Shown here: one piece after another, positions 24,097 to 36,068 of the stretch | Layout: each line of letters begins with the position of its first letter | Numbering within the stretch: the first letter of the stretch is position 1 | Assembly (NCBI RefSeq): GCF_001659605.2 | Contig: NC_035171.2 | Location: 11,042,614-11,106,613 of the forward strand | Reading direction: 5' to 3' | Source: Manihot esculenta | Taxonomy: Eukaryota > Streptophyta > Magnoliopsida > Malpighiales > Euphorbiaceae | DNA: 64,000 nucleotides | Program-made: the position numbers and the translations under genes | The notes under the pieces: model-generated | Databases searched by the model: none | What the model was told of the DNA's origin: nothing | Seen by the model: only the letters and a program-made list of their open reading frames with translations

Positions 24097-25260
24097 AATT
24101 GCGGCTAAGGCTGCTAATTACCAGGTGGTACGAGGAACCCTATACCGAAGAGGAAAATCCAGCCCATGTCTAAGGTGTGTGGGACTAGAGGAAGCATTGA
24201 AAATAATTAAGGAAATACATCAAGGAGTCTATAGAGTTCATGAAGGGGCAACCACACTAACAAACAAGATCTTCTGGCAAGGGTATTATTGGCCGACAGT
24301 GAAGAAGGAAGCAATAGATTTTGTAAAGAAATGTGATATATGCCAAAGGTTCGCTAATGCAATCAATATTCCAGCTACACCACAGTAGAGTATATTAAGC
24401 CTATGGGCATTCTCGCAGTGGAGAATAGATATACTGGGACCATTCCTCAATACCATAAGGCATAAGATGTTTGTAATAGTAACTGTGGAGTATTTTTCTA
24501 AGTGGCTTGAGGAAGAGGCTGTTTCCACTATCCCAGCCAGGAAGTTGATAGATTTTGTATGAGGCAATATCATCTGTCGGTTTAGGATACCAAGAACGCT
24601 CATCTCGGATAATGGAAAGCAGTTCAACTGTAACTCATTTAGAGATTTCACTAGAAACATAGGGATATGGCATAAGTTTTCTTCGGTAGCCCATCCACAA
24701 AGAACGATCAAATCGAAGTGACAAACCGGGCTATCCTCCAAGGTTTGAAGAAGTGCCTAGATGGGGCTGAGAAGAATTGGGCATCCGAACTATCTAGCAT
24801 CTTATGGGCATTTCGAACTATACCCTGGAAACCTACCAGAGAGACTCCATTCACATTGGCATTTAGAACAGATGTCGTGGTTATCGTAGAGTTGCAAATC
24901 CCAACACACTGAGTGCAATTCAATGGTGAAAACCTAAATGGCGAGAAGCTAAGTAACCTGAACACCCTTGAAGAAGTTAGAGATGAGGCGTAAGTATGAA
25001 GAACAGTCTATCAACAAAAAGCAGCTCGGTACTATAACCAGAAGTTTCGTGAAAGAAACTTGAAGGTTGGAGACTTGGTGGTAAGAAGATTGGAAGCCAC
25101 AAGGAAAAGAGCTATTGTGGGCAAACTAGTGCCGAACTGGGAGGGTCCGTTTAGAGTCACTAAGGTTATCAGGCTAGAGATATATAGAATCGAGGATCTG
25201 CAAGAGAACCCGAAGCCTCATGCCTGAAACATCCAACATTTAAAGAGGTATTTTCAATAA
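24097..25260 (+). pseudogene. Tat element integrase, broken
   Basis: It starts with RIAAKAANYQVVRGTLYRRG and the His2Cys2 finger (HQGVYRVHEGATTLTNKIFWQGYYWPT ... CDICQRF, split here only for reading). The core follows with WRIDILGPF, EYFSKWLE and ISDNGKQF, then degenerate C-terminal sequence with a conserved GKLVPNWEGPFRV-like stretch across frameshifts. Stops occur at about 24,388, 24,559, 24,720 and beyond. It would insert element DNA into chromosomes. It continues straight from 14,388 once element B is removed. Confidence 0.85.
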
Positions 25261-25324
25261 AATGTAATGTAATTGTAACATGGAAGAAATAAAATTCCTC
25301 TTGTAAGTTCATTTTCTACCTTTA

Positions 25325-28300
25325 AGTTTTTCTATTGCAAGAAAGGCCAGCCACAGCAGGTGTCAACCTCAGAAATAGACCTCTAGCACCAATAAACCGA
25401 GTTGAGGACTTAAACAAAGAAAAAGCCCAACCACGACAAGTGACAGCCTCGAAAATAGGCCCCTGGCACCAATAAGTTGAGTTGAGGACTTAAATAAAGA
25501 AGAAGCCTAACCACGGCAAGTGCCGGCCACGGAAATAAACCTCTGGTGCCACTAAGCCGAGTTGAGGACTTAAATGAAGAAGAAGCCTAAGCACGATAGG
25601 TACCGGCCTCGCAAATAGAACCCTGACACCACTAAGTCGAGTTGAGGACTTAAATGAAGAAGAAGCCTAACCATGGCAAGTGCCAATCTCGAAGATAGAC
25701 CCCTAGCACCACTAAGTCGAGTTGAGGATTTAAACGAAGAAGAAGCCCAACCACGACTGGTGCCAGCCTTGAAAATAGACCCCTGGCACCAATAAGCCAA
25801 GTTGAGGACTTAAACGAAGAAGAAGCCTGACCACGGTAGGTGCCGGCCTGAAAATAGACCCCTAACACCAATAAGCCGAGTTGAGGACTTAAATGAAGAA
25901 GCTCAACCACGGCAGGTGCCATTGTAACGACCCGGAAACCGATACCCCTCTGTAACGGCCCGAACAGCTACCGGCGCTAGGATCCAGATCGGCTTAAGGC
26001 CGCCGGGACCCGTAGCAAGCCAAACATACCTCCTATCACCTGGTCAATTCCCATACATGATCAAAACATAAACATAAGACCTCCACTAGGGTCCTCATCA
26101 AACACTAGCGTGGTAAACAACACATGCCACCAGTTTAGTTCAAACATAACTCAACACTAAACATAACATACATCATGTATTAAACAGGGACTAACCAAGT
26201 CTTAGGGCCAAGCACAGTACTAATCCATAAACATAACTCTACTAACTTTACATTACATTATCTCAATTTACATTACATCAATCTGCAATACATGTCCACA
26301 CTAAAACACTAATCTAATACTAATACAAAAGTAAAGTCTTAACTCTTGAGACTTCCCGAGCGACCTCATACCTGCAACACTGGGGTTAGGGGAGAGGGGT
26401 GAGCTAAAAAGCCCAGTGAGTAGAAACAAAGAAAACAGTTCATTAATTACATGCTTTCATGAAATGCGTCACAGCACAAACATTCCACATAACAGACGGA
26501 CATGACCACCAAAACTCCCTCTGCATAGTGCCTGGCCCATGAAGGGACTTACCCAGGTCTTTCATACATAACTTAGTGCCTGGCCCACGAAGGGACTTAT
26601 CCAGGTCTTTCATACATAACATGGGCTATTGGGGTCGCCTTGGTCCATCCACATCAACAATAAATAATGCAATGCGTCATATTCGTGTAACTAGTGCAAT
26701 CAACCTATTACATATAACATGATGCGTGAACATGCTTTAGGCATTTGATTTCGTAAAATAAAAGATTAAGTTTAGTTCTACTCACCTCTGGCAGACGCTG
26801 AACTGACTCTGCAACTGCTAACACTGATGGCCTCCTCGATCCCTCGGGTCCGATCCTACACAGGTGGACTCGAATGAGGCGCCAAACACACTCTAAACAA
26901 CTCATAAACAACTACCCAAAAACCCTCTAAAACATCACTTAAACATGCATAGAAAACAACCATGAAAAGGCTGGATAGGGCACTTTCGGCGGCACCTTCG
27001 GCGGCCGAACCCTCCCTCCAGAGACGAAACTCGGGCACTTTCGGCGGCACCTTCGGTGGCCGAAAGTCCCACTCCAGAGACGAAAGTCAGGCACTTTCGG
27101 CGGCCGAACCTTCCTTCGACGGCCGAAAGTCTGCTTTCAAGCTAAAACTCAACTTTCGGGGGCAAAGTTAGGCGGCCAAACCATGCATCCAAAGGCAAGT
27201 TCGACGGCCGAAACTACTTTCGGCGGCCGAACCTGAGTTCTTCCGAGAAGGGCAGAACTCAGCTTCTCATGCATTCAAGCCTCCCAAACCTTCCAAACAC
27301 CCCAAAACAAGCACCCAACCTCCTAAAACATGCATAAACCTAAAACCATGCACAAAGGAGTTTAACAACTTGATGAAACTCCGAAAACAACATCAAAACA
27401 TACATAGATAGCTTATGACCCACATAGGCCAAAACCATCAAAACAACCCAAATCCTCACATACTCTCTCCCCATCATGCATACTCACTCCCACATGCATA
27501 GACTAGCTTAAACTTCCTACATATCCTCACATAAACATATATAAACATACATCGGGCATAAAACCCACATAAACCTAAACATGCATATCTACCCATACTC
27601 CACCATCAAATCCTCTTAAAACTCACTTAAAACTTCATTAAAACCTAAAGGAGAGCAAAGATCCTCACTTACCTCTTGAAGATCGAGGGTTTGTGCGAGC
27701 TCTAACTTGGAGATGGGAGAAACCAACTCCTTGGGTCTCCAAGTTCCCAAAACTTGATCTAAGCTTGAAAACTCTTCAAAATAACCATGGAACTCATGAA
27801 AACATGAAGGAGATGAAGAAAAACATGAAAACGGCCAAGGGAGGACAAAACTCACCTGAGCTCGAGAATGGGGAGAAAACTCGCCCATTTCCGATCTGAG
27901 GGCCCTTTATAGGTGGACTGCTGAACCACCTTCGGCAGCCTAACGTGCCCCCTAAACTCATGCATGTTCGGCGGCCGAACCTTGGCTCGTTCAAACAAGA
28001 CTTTCGGAGGCCAAAGGCGCTCCCGAAGCCTTTCCATGTTCGGCGGCCGAACTTCACTTTCGGCGGCCGAACCTGGCAAACGCCTCCTTGGTCTTTTCTT
28101 TTTAAAACTCAATTCTTTTTCATTTAAAATCATGAAATCAGTAAAAACCTTTTAGAAAATACATTTTACCCCTCTAGAAGCCTCTGGCATCTTCAGAAAT
28201 TCCAGATTCCAACGGAGATTCCGCCGGAAGGTAGGGATTCCGATGCCGGAATCTAGCCGGGTATTACAGCCATTCTTGAAAATAGACCCCTGGAACCACT

Positions 28301-28640
28301 AAGCCAAGTTGAGGACTTAAGCGAACAAAGAAGCCTAACCACGGCAAGTGTCGGCCTCAAAAATAGACCCCTGGCACCAATAAGCCAAGTTGAGGACCTA
28401 AGTGAAGCAAAGAAAACTTAAGGCAGGTGCCGACCTCAGAAAATAACCCCGGCACTATATAAGCCGAATTGAAAAACAAAATAAACAAAACCTAAGGCAG
28501 GTGTCGGCCTCGGAAAATGACCCCTCAAACCCCACAAGCCAGGCTAAAAATTGAACAAAGAAAACCTAACTGCTACAATAATCGATTTTGGAAATGGACC
28601 CCAGGCACCAAGCTAGTCTAGTTAAAAGAACCTTAAAACT
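25325..28640 (+). repeat. 80-bp tandem repeat array in the Tat 3' region, split by solo LTR C
   Basis: The marker GTTGAGGACTT recurs at 25,401, 25,481, 25,561, 25,641, 25,721, 25,801 and 25,880, an exact 80-bp period, and continues after solo LTR C at 28,308 and 28,389. Four or five decayed units follow to about 28,640, giving roughly 12 copies. A unit carries AAGCC(T/C)AACCACGGCAAGTGCC, GACCCCTGGCACCA and GCCGAGTTGAGGACTT. The array lies between integrase and the antisense gene, where Tat elements are known to carry hypervariable repeats that can seed satellite DNA. Confidence 0.9.
25923..28268 (-). mobile_element. Solo LTR C of the chromovirus family
   Basis: 2346 bp, TGTAACGACC to GGGTATTACA on the plus strand, with the TSD GCCAT at 25,918-25,922 and 28,269-28,273. 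There is no internal region, so it arose by recombination between the two LTRs of a former full element. The U5 end is duplicated: a second TGTAACGGCCC starts at about 25,950. Palindrome units, TATA box (27,906-27,911), splice donors (minus strand at about 27,670 and 26,785) and two stem-loop units (about 26,525-26,612, arms CCTGG/CCAGG) are all recognisable. Confidence 0.93.
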
Positions 28641-28954
28641 TAGCCTAGTAAAAGGTCCAGGTGATGACAGAACAAAAATACCTAAGGACATAAAAATTGA
28701 GATAATTTCCAATAGGAAGTCAAATAAAAATTAAGATAATCTCCAATATGGAAGTCAATTGCACCAAGCAAATTGCATTCACAAAGTAAGCAGTTGTCCA
28801 ACAAATTACAGAGCATACACTTGCCTCAACAAACCACGTAGTGGCATTCACAGATAACATTCACAAAACATAGCTAAAATACAATAGTACAAACAAAACT
28901 CAAACCGATTAACAAGAAACCAAGAGAGGAGAATGGACTAAAAGGTCAATTTAT

Positions 28955-31900
28955 TTATTGCTTGTCTACACCGTTTGAGTTCGTTACAAAAGTAGAGGGG
29001 GAAGGAGGAGTAGAACTAACTAGGTCGTTATTTATAGGAGGCTTAGAAGGGTCAACTTCCTACTGTGTAGAGAGAAAAAGAGGAGGGTTCTTAGGGAGGG
29101 GGTTGTCATCCTCTCCATCACAGACCTCCTCACCATCAAAGTCAAATTCAAGAGCTCGCAAGTCAGCCAATGGAGCAGTGGGGGCATCACGGCCAGCCTT
29201 GAGGCCTTAATTGTAGCCAGTAGTGAACATCCGAAATGCCTCCTCGTAGATCTTCTTCCATAGCTTCTCTGAGCCCTTGCACTCTTGTAGCCGCTCGTCA
29301 CAGGCCTGCTGAACTCTATCTTCTGCAGCCTTGGCATCCCTCAGCATAGAAGCACACCTCTCCTCCGGAGCTGAGATCTCCTGACAGAGTTGCTACTGTC
29401 GAAGGTGAGACTTCTTCACTATCAAAGCCATGCCCTTCAGGTCATTAGCCTGCTTATTGAGCTCCTACTAAAGAACAATAGCACAAGCCAAGGCCCCATT
29501 GCGTTGAGCCCAGGCCTCATCTCGCTGACGATGAGTCTCTTCTAAGGAGGACAACTGCACGAGGGCTTCATCCCATTGAGACTCCACTACAAAGGCCCGC
29601 TGAGATGACTTAGCAATGTCCTCACTTAACTCCCCTAGTTTCGTGGTGAGGTTTGTAACTTTCCCTTTAAGGTCAATAATTTGCTCATGGGCCACAAATG
29701 CAGCGAGCATATTTTCATCTCGGCGTGTCTCCTCAACACGATGGTCTATGGAGCTCTAGAGAGATCAGTTCCAAGCGTCAATCTCCATGAACACGCCCAA
29801 GGACTACCATAGAAAAAATGATATTAGAGAACTCTAAATTTAGAATGTGAAAGAAAAAAGGGAATTAACTCACCATAAGATGCAACTCCCTCAGACTGTC
29901 CCCAAGAGCCTCTATAGAGCGGAAGTTGCAAGCAGATTGTTGGCCAAATTACAGACAATCGCGAGGAAATGGGGGTCATAGACGTCTAGAACTCCCCCAA
30001 ACACCTTGTTGCATAGCATCTCGGTTATAGAGGCTAGTGTGGAGTCAGCATCGACCTCAGCTGTAACGACCCGGAAACCGATACCCTACCGTAACGACCC
30101 GAATCGCCACCGGCGCTAGGATCCAGATCGGCTTAAGGCCGCCGGGACCCGTAGCAAGCCAAACATACCTCCTATCACCTGGTCAAATCCCGTACATGAT
30201 CAAAACTTTAACATAAAAACTCAAACATCTGAAGTACAAACCGAACCTGACCTGTATGCGACATAACTGAAAACATAAAAGGACCCCTACTAGAGCCCTC
30301 ATCAAAACTCTAGCTGGGTCTACATAGCATACATCAAGCCGGAGTCACATCCAGAGAACCAAACCTAACCTGTGCATGCATCAAGCCACAACACAAGACC
30401 TCCACTAGGGTCCTCATCCATTACCATAGCGTGGTACACAACACATGCCACAGGATTAGTTCAAACATAACTCAACATCTAGCATAACATACATCATGTA
30501 TTAAACAGGGACTAACCAAGTCTCAGGGCCAAGCACAGTACTAATCCATAAACATAACTTTACATTACATTCTCTTACAAAACATTATATCAATGTACAA
30601 TACATGTCCACACTGAAAGTGCTAATCTAAAACTATTACATAAGCAAAACTTTTACTCTTGACGTCTTCCTGGCCTACCACTGACCTGCAAAACTGGGGT
30701 TAGGGGAGAGGGGTGAGCTAAAAAGCCCAGTGAGTAGAAACAAAGAAAACAGTTCATTAATTACATGCTTTCATGAAATGCGTCACAGCACAAACAAGTC
30801 ATATCACGGATTGGACCCAACCCCAAAACATCCCTTCCAGTCTCAGTATGCCCGGCCCAGCCGGGTCTCACAACCTTCGTATGCCTGGCCCGGCCAGGTC
30901 TTACAACAACTGTATATGTATGCCTGGCCCGGCCAGGTCTCACAACATCTCTAGGGCTAGTGGGGTCGTCCTTGGTCCAATCTCCATCAACAGTAAATAA
31001 TGCAATGATTCATATTCGTGTAACTAGTGCAATCAACCTATTACATATAAACATGATGCATGAACATGCTCTAGGCATTTGATTTCATAAAATAAAAGAT
31101 TAAGTTAGTTCTACTCACCTCTGGCAGATGCTGGACCGACTCTGCAACTGCTAACGCTGATGGCCTCCTCGATCCCTCGGGTCCGATCCTACACAGGTGG
31201 ACTCGAATGAGGTGCCAACACACTCTAAACAACTCATAAACAACTCCCCCAAAACCCCCTAAAACATCACTTAAACTTGCATAGAAAACAACCTTGAAAA
31301 GGCTAGACAGGGCACTTTTGGCGGCACCTTCGGCGGCCGAACCCTCCCTCCAGAGACGAAACTCGGGCACTTTCAGCGGCACCTTCGGCGGCCGAAAGTC
31401 CCACTCCAGAGACGAAAGTCAGGCACTTTCGGCAGCCGAACCCTTCCTTCGGCGACCGAAAGTCTGCTTTCAAGCCAAAACTCAACTTTCGGGGGCAAGG
31501 TTAGGCGGCCAATCCATGCGTTCAAAGGCAGGTTCGGCGGCCGAAACCACCTTCGGCGGCCGAACCTGAGTTCTTCCCAGAAGGGCAGAACTCAGCTTCT
31601 CATGCATTTAAGCCTCCCAAACCTTCCAAACACCCCAAAACAAGCCTCCAACTTCACAAACACATGCATAAACCCATAACCATGCACAAAGGAGCTTAAA
31701 CAACTAGATTAAACTCCAAAAACAACATCAAAAACATACATAGATAGCTTATGACCCACATAGGCCAAAACCATCAAAACAACCCAAATCCTCACATACT
31801 CTCTTCCCATCATGTATACTCACTCCCACATGTATAGACTAGCTTAAACCTTCAACATATCATCACATAATCATATATAAACATACATTTGCATAAAAAC

Positions 31901-33926
31901 CCACATAAAGCCTAACATGCATATCTACCCATACTCCACCATCAAATCCTCTTAAAACTCACTTAAAACTTCATTAAAACCTAAAGGAAAGCAAAGATCC
32001 TCACTTACCTCTTGAAGATCGAGGGTTTGTGCGAGCTCTAACTTGGAGGTGGGAGAAACCAACCCCTTGGGTCTCCAAGTTCCCAAAACTTGATCTAACC
32101 TTGAAAACTCTTCAAAACAACCATAAAACTCATGAAAACATGAAGGAGATGAAGAAAAACATGAAAACGGCCAAGGGAGGACAAAAACTCACCTGAGCTC
32201 GAGAATGGGGAGAAAACTCGCCCATTTCCGATCTGAGGGCCCTTTATAGGTAGTCTGGTCAAAGACCTTCGGCAGCCTAACGTGCCCCCTAAACTCATGC
32301 ATGTTCGGCGGCCGAACTTGAGGTTCGGCGGCCGAACCTTGGCTCGTTCAAACAAGACTTTCGGAGGCCAAAAGCACTCCCGAAGCCTTTCCATGTTTGG
32401 CGGCCGAACTTCACTTTCGGCGGCCGAACCTGGCAAACGCCTCCTTGGTCTTTTTCTTTTCAAACTCAATTCTTTTTCATTTAAAACCATGAAATCATGT
32501 GAAAACATTTTAGAAAACACATTTTACCCCTCTAGGAGCCTTTAGCATTCTTCAGAAATTCCAGATTCCAACGGAGATTCTGCCAGAAGGTAGGGATTCC
32601 GATGCCGGAATCTAGCCGGGTATTACATCAGCACCATTCAACAAATCATTGTCAGGGGCAGAAGACAGATTCTCCACTGCCTTCTTTCCCTTATCGATGA
32701 AAGGGGGCCTACCTCCACAAGTTTCAAGGTCCTAGCGCAATTGGCAACCCGACCCCCTATGATGATATTACCTATAGCCCGAATAGGAGAGACACTCAGA
32801 GTTGGAGACCTGGTGCCCTCCTCTGAGCTGTCCTCTTTTGACTCACTGATGATAATGGGCTCCTTAAGGACCTCCTTTGGGGTAGCAAGAGCCTTAGAGG
32901 AGGCCAGCATCTTAAAAGGGACCGATGTCCTAGGGGCTGCAAAACGAAAACCTCTTGACATCAGCACTAAAGCCAATGAAGGTGCAGGAGTGCGAGCAGA
33001 AGGATGAGCTGACGACACTAGAGTCGCGGCCTGAAAAACCTCTCTAGTCTCATCGGCAATAGATTTGTTAGCCTTAAAAGCAGCCAAAGTGTCCTTTATG
33101 TTCTCTTGAGATAGGGTGAAGTTCTTGGAGAGCTTGGTTTTGTCCATCGGCAATATCAAAAGCTGAAAAAGAAACACAAATTCAGTCAGAACTTAAAATG
33201 GAAAAAGAAAAATACAAGATGAAAACTTAAAGGTACCAGCTTGTTGATAGTCCTATAGGTTGGACATGAACATGCACTTTTTGACATCATTTTTTTTTTT
33301 ACATAGGTCAGTTGAAAAGGGCATATATGATCTATGAGGTTTATAGGAAATTCTTTGCAACCTTGAGGCACCTTCCCCTAAGAAAGGCCAACATCCCACT
33401 CAATCCCTAAGCTCTCCTTCAACTCGACAATGACGAAGTGCTCTACCCAGCCTTTAATCGAGTTTTTATACCTAGTAAAGATGGATAACCCAGTTCGAAG
33501 ACCAAAATAATAGAACTTGTGGGAAGACCTAACTAAATGAAAGAAGGCAGAGAATAAATCAATAGAAGGGATAAAACCCCAACACAGATAGATAGACTTG
33601 AAGTAACACATAAATAGGATGGAGTTAGGAGACAACATTTGGAGAGTAACTCTAAAATGTTGAAAGACCTCAATGAAAAAGGGGGTAAAGGGAAAAACTA
33701 ACCCTAATTCGTATTGTTTGACGAAAAAGATCAAATTGTGGCCTTGATGAGCATTAACCAAACCCATAGGTGGTGGATTGGGGAGGAAGATTCACTCATT
33801 ATGCAGAGGTGCCCTAATCCTAAAGATCACGGTATCTACCAAGTCACGAAAGAAATGATGAAAAAGGGAGGAAGGAGTGACAGAGGAGGCTAAACCGCCC
33901 ATCGCGAGTATCTCAGTAGAAGCCAT
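28955..33926 (-). pseudogene. Antisense accessory gene of the Tat element, with introns, broken
   Basis: The start is ATG at 33,926-33,924 (MASTEILAMGGLASS). A helical domain at 33,767-33,378 (FPFTPFFIEVFQHF, LSPNSILFMCYFKSIY, WGFIPSIDLF) resembles the plant gypsy-associated Transposase_28/aminotransferase-like family. A probable intron runs from a donor near 33,234 (AAGCTG/GTACC) to an acceptor near 33,163 (TTTCTTTTTCAG). A Ser/Pro-rich linker at 33,162-32,633 continues past solo LTR D at 30,061 (DADSTLASITEML). A second intron has donor CTTATG/GTGAGT near 29,875 and acceptor GGTAG near 29,804. Then come a coiled coil (29,710-29,470) and an acidic tail (GRDAPTAPLADLRALEF) ending TAA at 28,955. 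Stops at about 33,795 and elsewhere kill it. Its role in Tat elements is unknown. Confidence 0.72.
30062..32627 (-). mobile_element. Solo LTR D of the chromovirus family
   Basis: 2566 bp, the longest of the family here, with TSD TCAGC at 30,057-30,061 and 32,628-32,632. It shares with C the duplicated U5 end (second copy CGTAACGACCC at about 30,090) and most leader sequence, so C and D are one subfamily. Its extra length is mostly near 30,190-30,420. Stem-loop units are very clean: CCCGGC/GCCGGG at 30,851-30,865, then CCTGGC/GCCAGG at 30,884-30,898 and 30,923-30,937. It inserted in the antisense gene of the Tat element. Confidence 0.93.
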
Positions 33927-34449
33927 GAGAAGAGCGACAATGTACCTCTAATTGGAGAACCACGATAATGGAGAGAAGGGGTGCGAAATGGCAGAGGCGA
34001 TGCAAGAGGAAGAGCAACGAGTGAAAGTGAAATTCGAAATTAGGGAAGACAAAAGAAATGACGTTTGACAGAACTCACTCCTTGAGCCACACAAAAATAA
34101 TAGGGGATTTCAAAATTTACCCCCTCAGTAATTATAAAATAATTAATAAGGCAGTAAAAGGGCACTTAATGACTGTCGAGCGCCAGGCAATTGGGCCTAA
34201 CACAGCCCAAGCGAAAGAAACCAGGTCGGACTGAATGTTGGCCCAATACACAGTGAAAGAACAAGCCTCATACAGATTTAGGGTCTGTCTTCGCAAATCG
34301 AGTAGGACTTGAATAGACCGGGACATTTTGTCCCAAATATCAATCAGCCTCCATATAGAGACAAAGCCTGCAATATCGAGAGAATTAAATAGCCACCTAA
34401 CGAGGGCAATGACGCAATACGTCTGCACGAGCTATTCGTGTAAATGTGA

Positions 34450-35640
34450 CAGAGAGTTACGGATGTAAAACGGTAATTAAACACCCAAAAAAGACAAAAA
34501 AGGAATAAAAATAAAAGGAAGAAGGAGGAAAATAGAAATTAAGCTTATCAAAACTCACCCGAATCTAAATCTATTCTTAGATCTCAGATCTCAAACATCA
34601 CCATCTATTAATTTTTTTAGAATGTTTTAAATGCTGAAAAATGTAAAATATATTTTTTGTGAAGTAAACATACTCTAAAATCAGTATTGAATTACACACA
34701 ATACCATAACTAAGGATTAGATACCCATAATTCAAAACTCATATACATTAATACTCATATTTTAAAAAATAAATACAACTCTTTTTAAACTCAATTTATT
34801 TACGAAAAATAATTTATATATAAAAAGTATTTTTAAAAAAATAATTTATTTCCATTCTTTGATTATAATTCAAAAAATAAAGAATATTAATAAATATATA
34901 TATAATAGTGTTAATAAAATTGTCAAAATCTATAAAATGACTTTCTCTTTTAAAAAAATAAAGTTATTTTTATTAAAAATGATTTAATTTTTTAATAAAA
35001 AAATATTTTTTGCTAATTATTTTTTTATATTTTAAATATTAAAAAAATATTTTTTATAATATAGAAACGGAGACATATATTAAAAATCATTATATGAGTG
35101 TAAATTCTAGCGACGAGTCAAGTGCATTAGTGACAAACATATACAATCAAAAACGTCGATTTGAGCACTCCAACTATGTAAAAGTGGGTAGGGTCCTTTT
35201 TGCATCACTTCAAGTGATTTGATGATAACTTTAACTTTTTGAACGTTAAAAACAAGTTGCTAGTTTTTTTTTGTTAAGGATAAAAATAATTTTATTAAAT
35301 TAAGTATGGAAACAAGATTCAGTGTTTAAATTTTAAGATCTAGGAAAAAAATCACTACCTGCTACTAACAAGTATAGGCCTAAACCCATTAAAATAGAAA
35401 CCCTAGTAGGTAATGGGTCATAATAGAAGAAGACAATAAGTGCCAACGTACCAAAACTCCTAACCGCCACTAAGAAGTGCTAGAAACACTATTGAAGCTT
35501 AAAGAACGGAGTAATTTGTTACATGCATGGCTATAAACTCAAACAACCTGTACAAATCAAACTTCTTTGCTAGTTAAAACATCAAGCAGAGCATCTCAAT
35601 TATCCATTCAACTATTTTTTTTAATCTTCTTTTATAACAT
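34450..35640. other. AT-rich spacer between the Tat and copia elements
   Basis: No gene seen. The left part (34,160-34,620) may be a remnant of the Tat 3' LTR, but no partner exists in the window to prove it. From 34,620 to 35,090 the sequence is extremely AT-rich with A and T runs. From 35,090 to 35,640 it is of more ordinary composition and unrecognised. Confidence 0.5.
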
Positions 35641-36030
35641 TGAAAGAATAATGGCCAATAAATAAAACGCAGCACACAAGTATGAGATTAATGAAACGGT
35701 ATGTATAAGGAAGTGTACAGAGACGACTTCCCCGAGACTATGTCTAATTGAAAAACACCGAGCTAATACCAAACTGAAAAATGCCAAGCTAATGTCGAAC
35801 TGGAAAACACCGAACTGATGCCAAACTGAAAAGTCACGCCTTCCACATGCAAAAAATTTAAGCGGAAAAATGAGTAGTTAGTTATGAAAGTAGTTAGCAT
35901 TTTGTTGAGAAGATTCTCTAGATCATTCTAGCAGTTTCCACTCTTGTATATATAAGTTAACATAGAGTAAGCAATAAACATGAATTTTTCCTCTCTTTTA
36001 TTTTTTATTATCATTATTACAGTCTGCACA
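35641..36030 (+). repeat. Copia 5' LTR
   Basis: 390 bp. The probable TATA sequence TATATAAG lies near 35,947. It contains short ACCGAAC/GCCAAACTGAAAA-type repeats (35,758-35,832) that are partly deleted in the 3' copy, which explains its greater length. Confidence 0.9.
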
Positions 36031-36042
36031 TGGTATTAGAGC
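36031..36042 (+). other. Copia primer-binding site
   Basis: TGGTATTAGAGC directly abuts the 5' LTR. It is one transition away from the initiator tRNA-Met site TGGTATCAGAGC. Confidence 0.8.
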
Positions 36043-36068
36043 TTGATGATCAAGTTTCTGTAGCAGCC

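Larger units (their letters stand above)
1..33926 (+). mobile_element. Decayed Tat-type Ty3/gypsy retrotransposon, host of nested insertions
   Basis: Fragments of one element, all in plus orientation, are found at 1-1876, 11,850-14,388, 24,097-25,922, 28,274-30,061 and 32,633 onward. Removing the insertions between them, with one TSD copy each, joins protease to protease and one 80-bp repeat to the next. The order is gag, protease, RT, RNase H, a second archaeal-like RNase H, integrase, tandem repeats, then an antisense gene. A second RNase H, a tandem-repeat 3' region and an antisense accessory gene are known traits of the Tat/Ogre/Grande group. The left LTR and primer-binding site lie outside the window. 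The right LTR cannot be delimited without its partner; weak candidate sequence runs from about 34,160 to 34,620. The given end is the last part I can support. Every frame has stops and shifts, so this is the oldest layer here. Confidence 0.85.

Noticed and set aside
25570..25922. Overlapping minus-strand frames with repeated LLLHLSPQLDLVV words
   Set aside because: They are by-products of the 80-bp tandem array. Because 80 is not a multiple of three, the frames rotate and no stable protein repeat exists.
25325..25922. Regular repeats that might suggest a CRISPR-like array
   Set aside because: Direct head-to-tail 80-bp units without unique spacers, in a plant retrotransposon. This is a tandem repeat.
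25923..28268. Reading C (and D, E) as truncated elements rather than solo LTRs
   Set aside because: Both ends are intact LTR termini and the flanking 5-bp duplications are perfect, so nothing was truncated; only LTR-LTR recombination fits.
34160..34620. Tat 3' LTR between the antisense gene and the AT-rich spacer
   Set aside because: Plausible by position, but the 5' LTR is outside the window and I see neither a clear polypurine tract nor a TSD. It is left as a possibility only.
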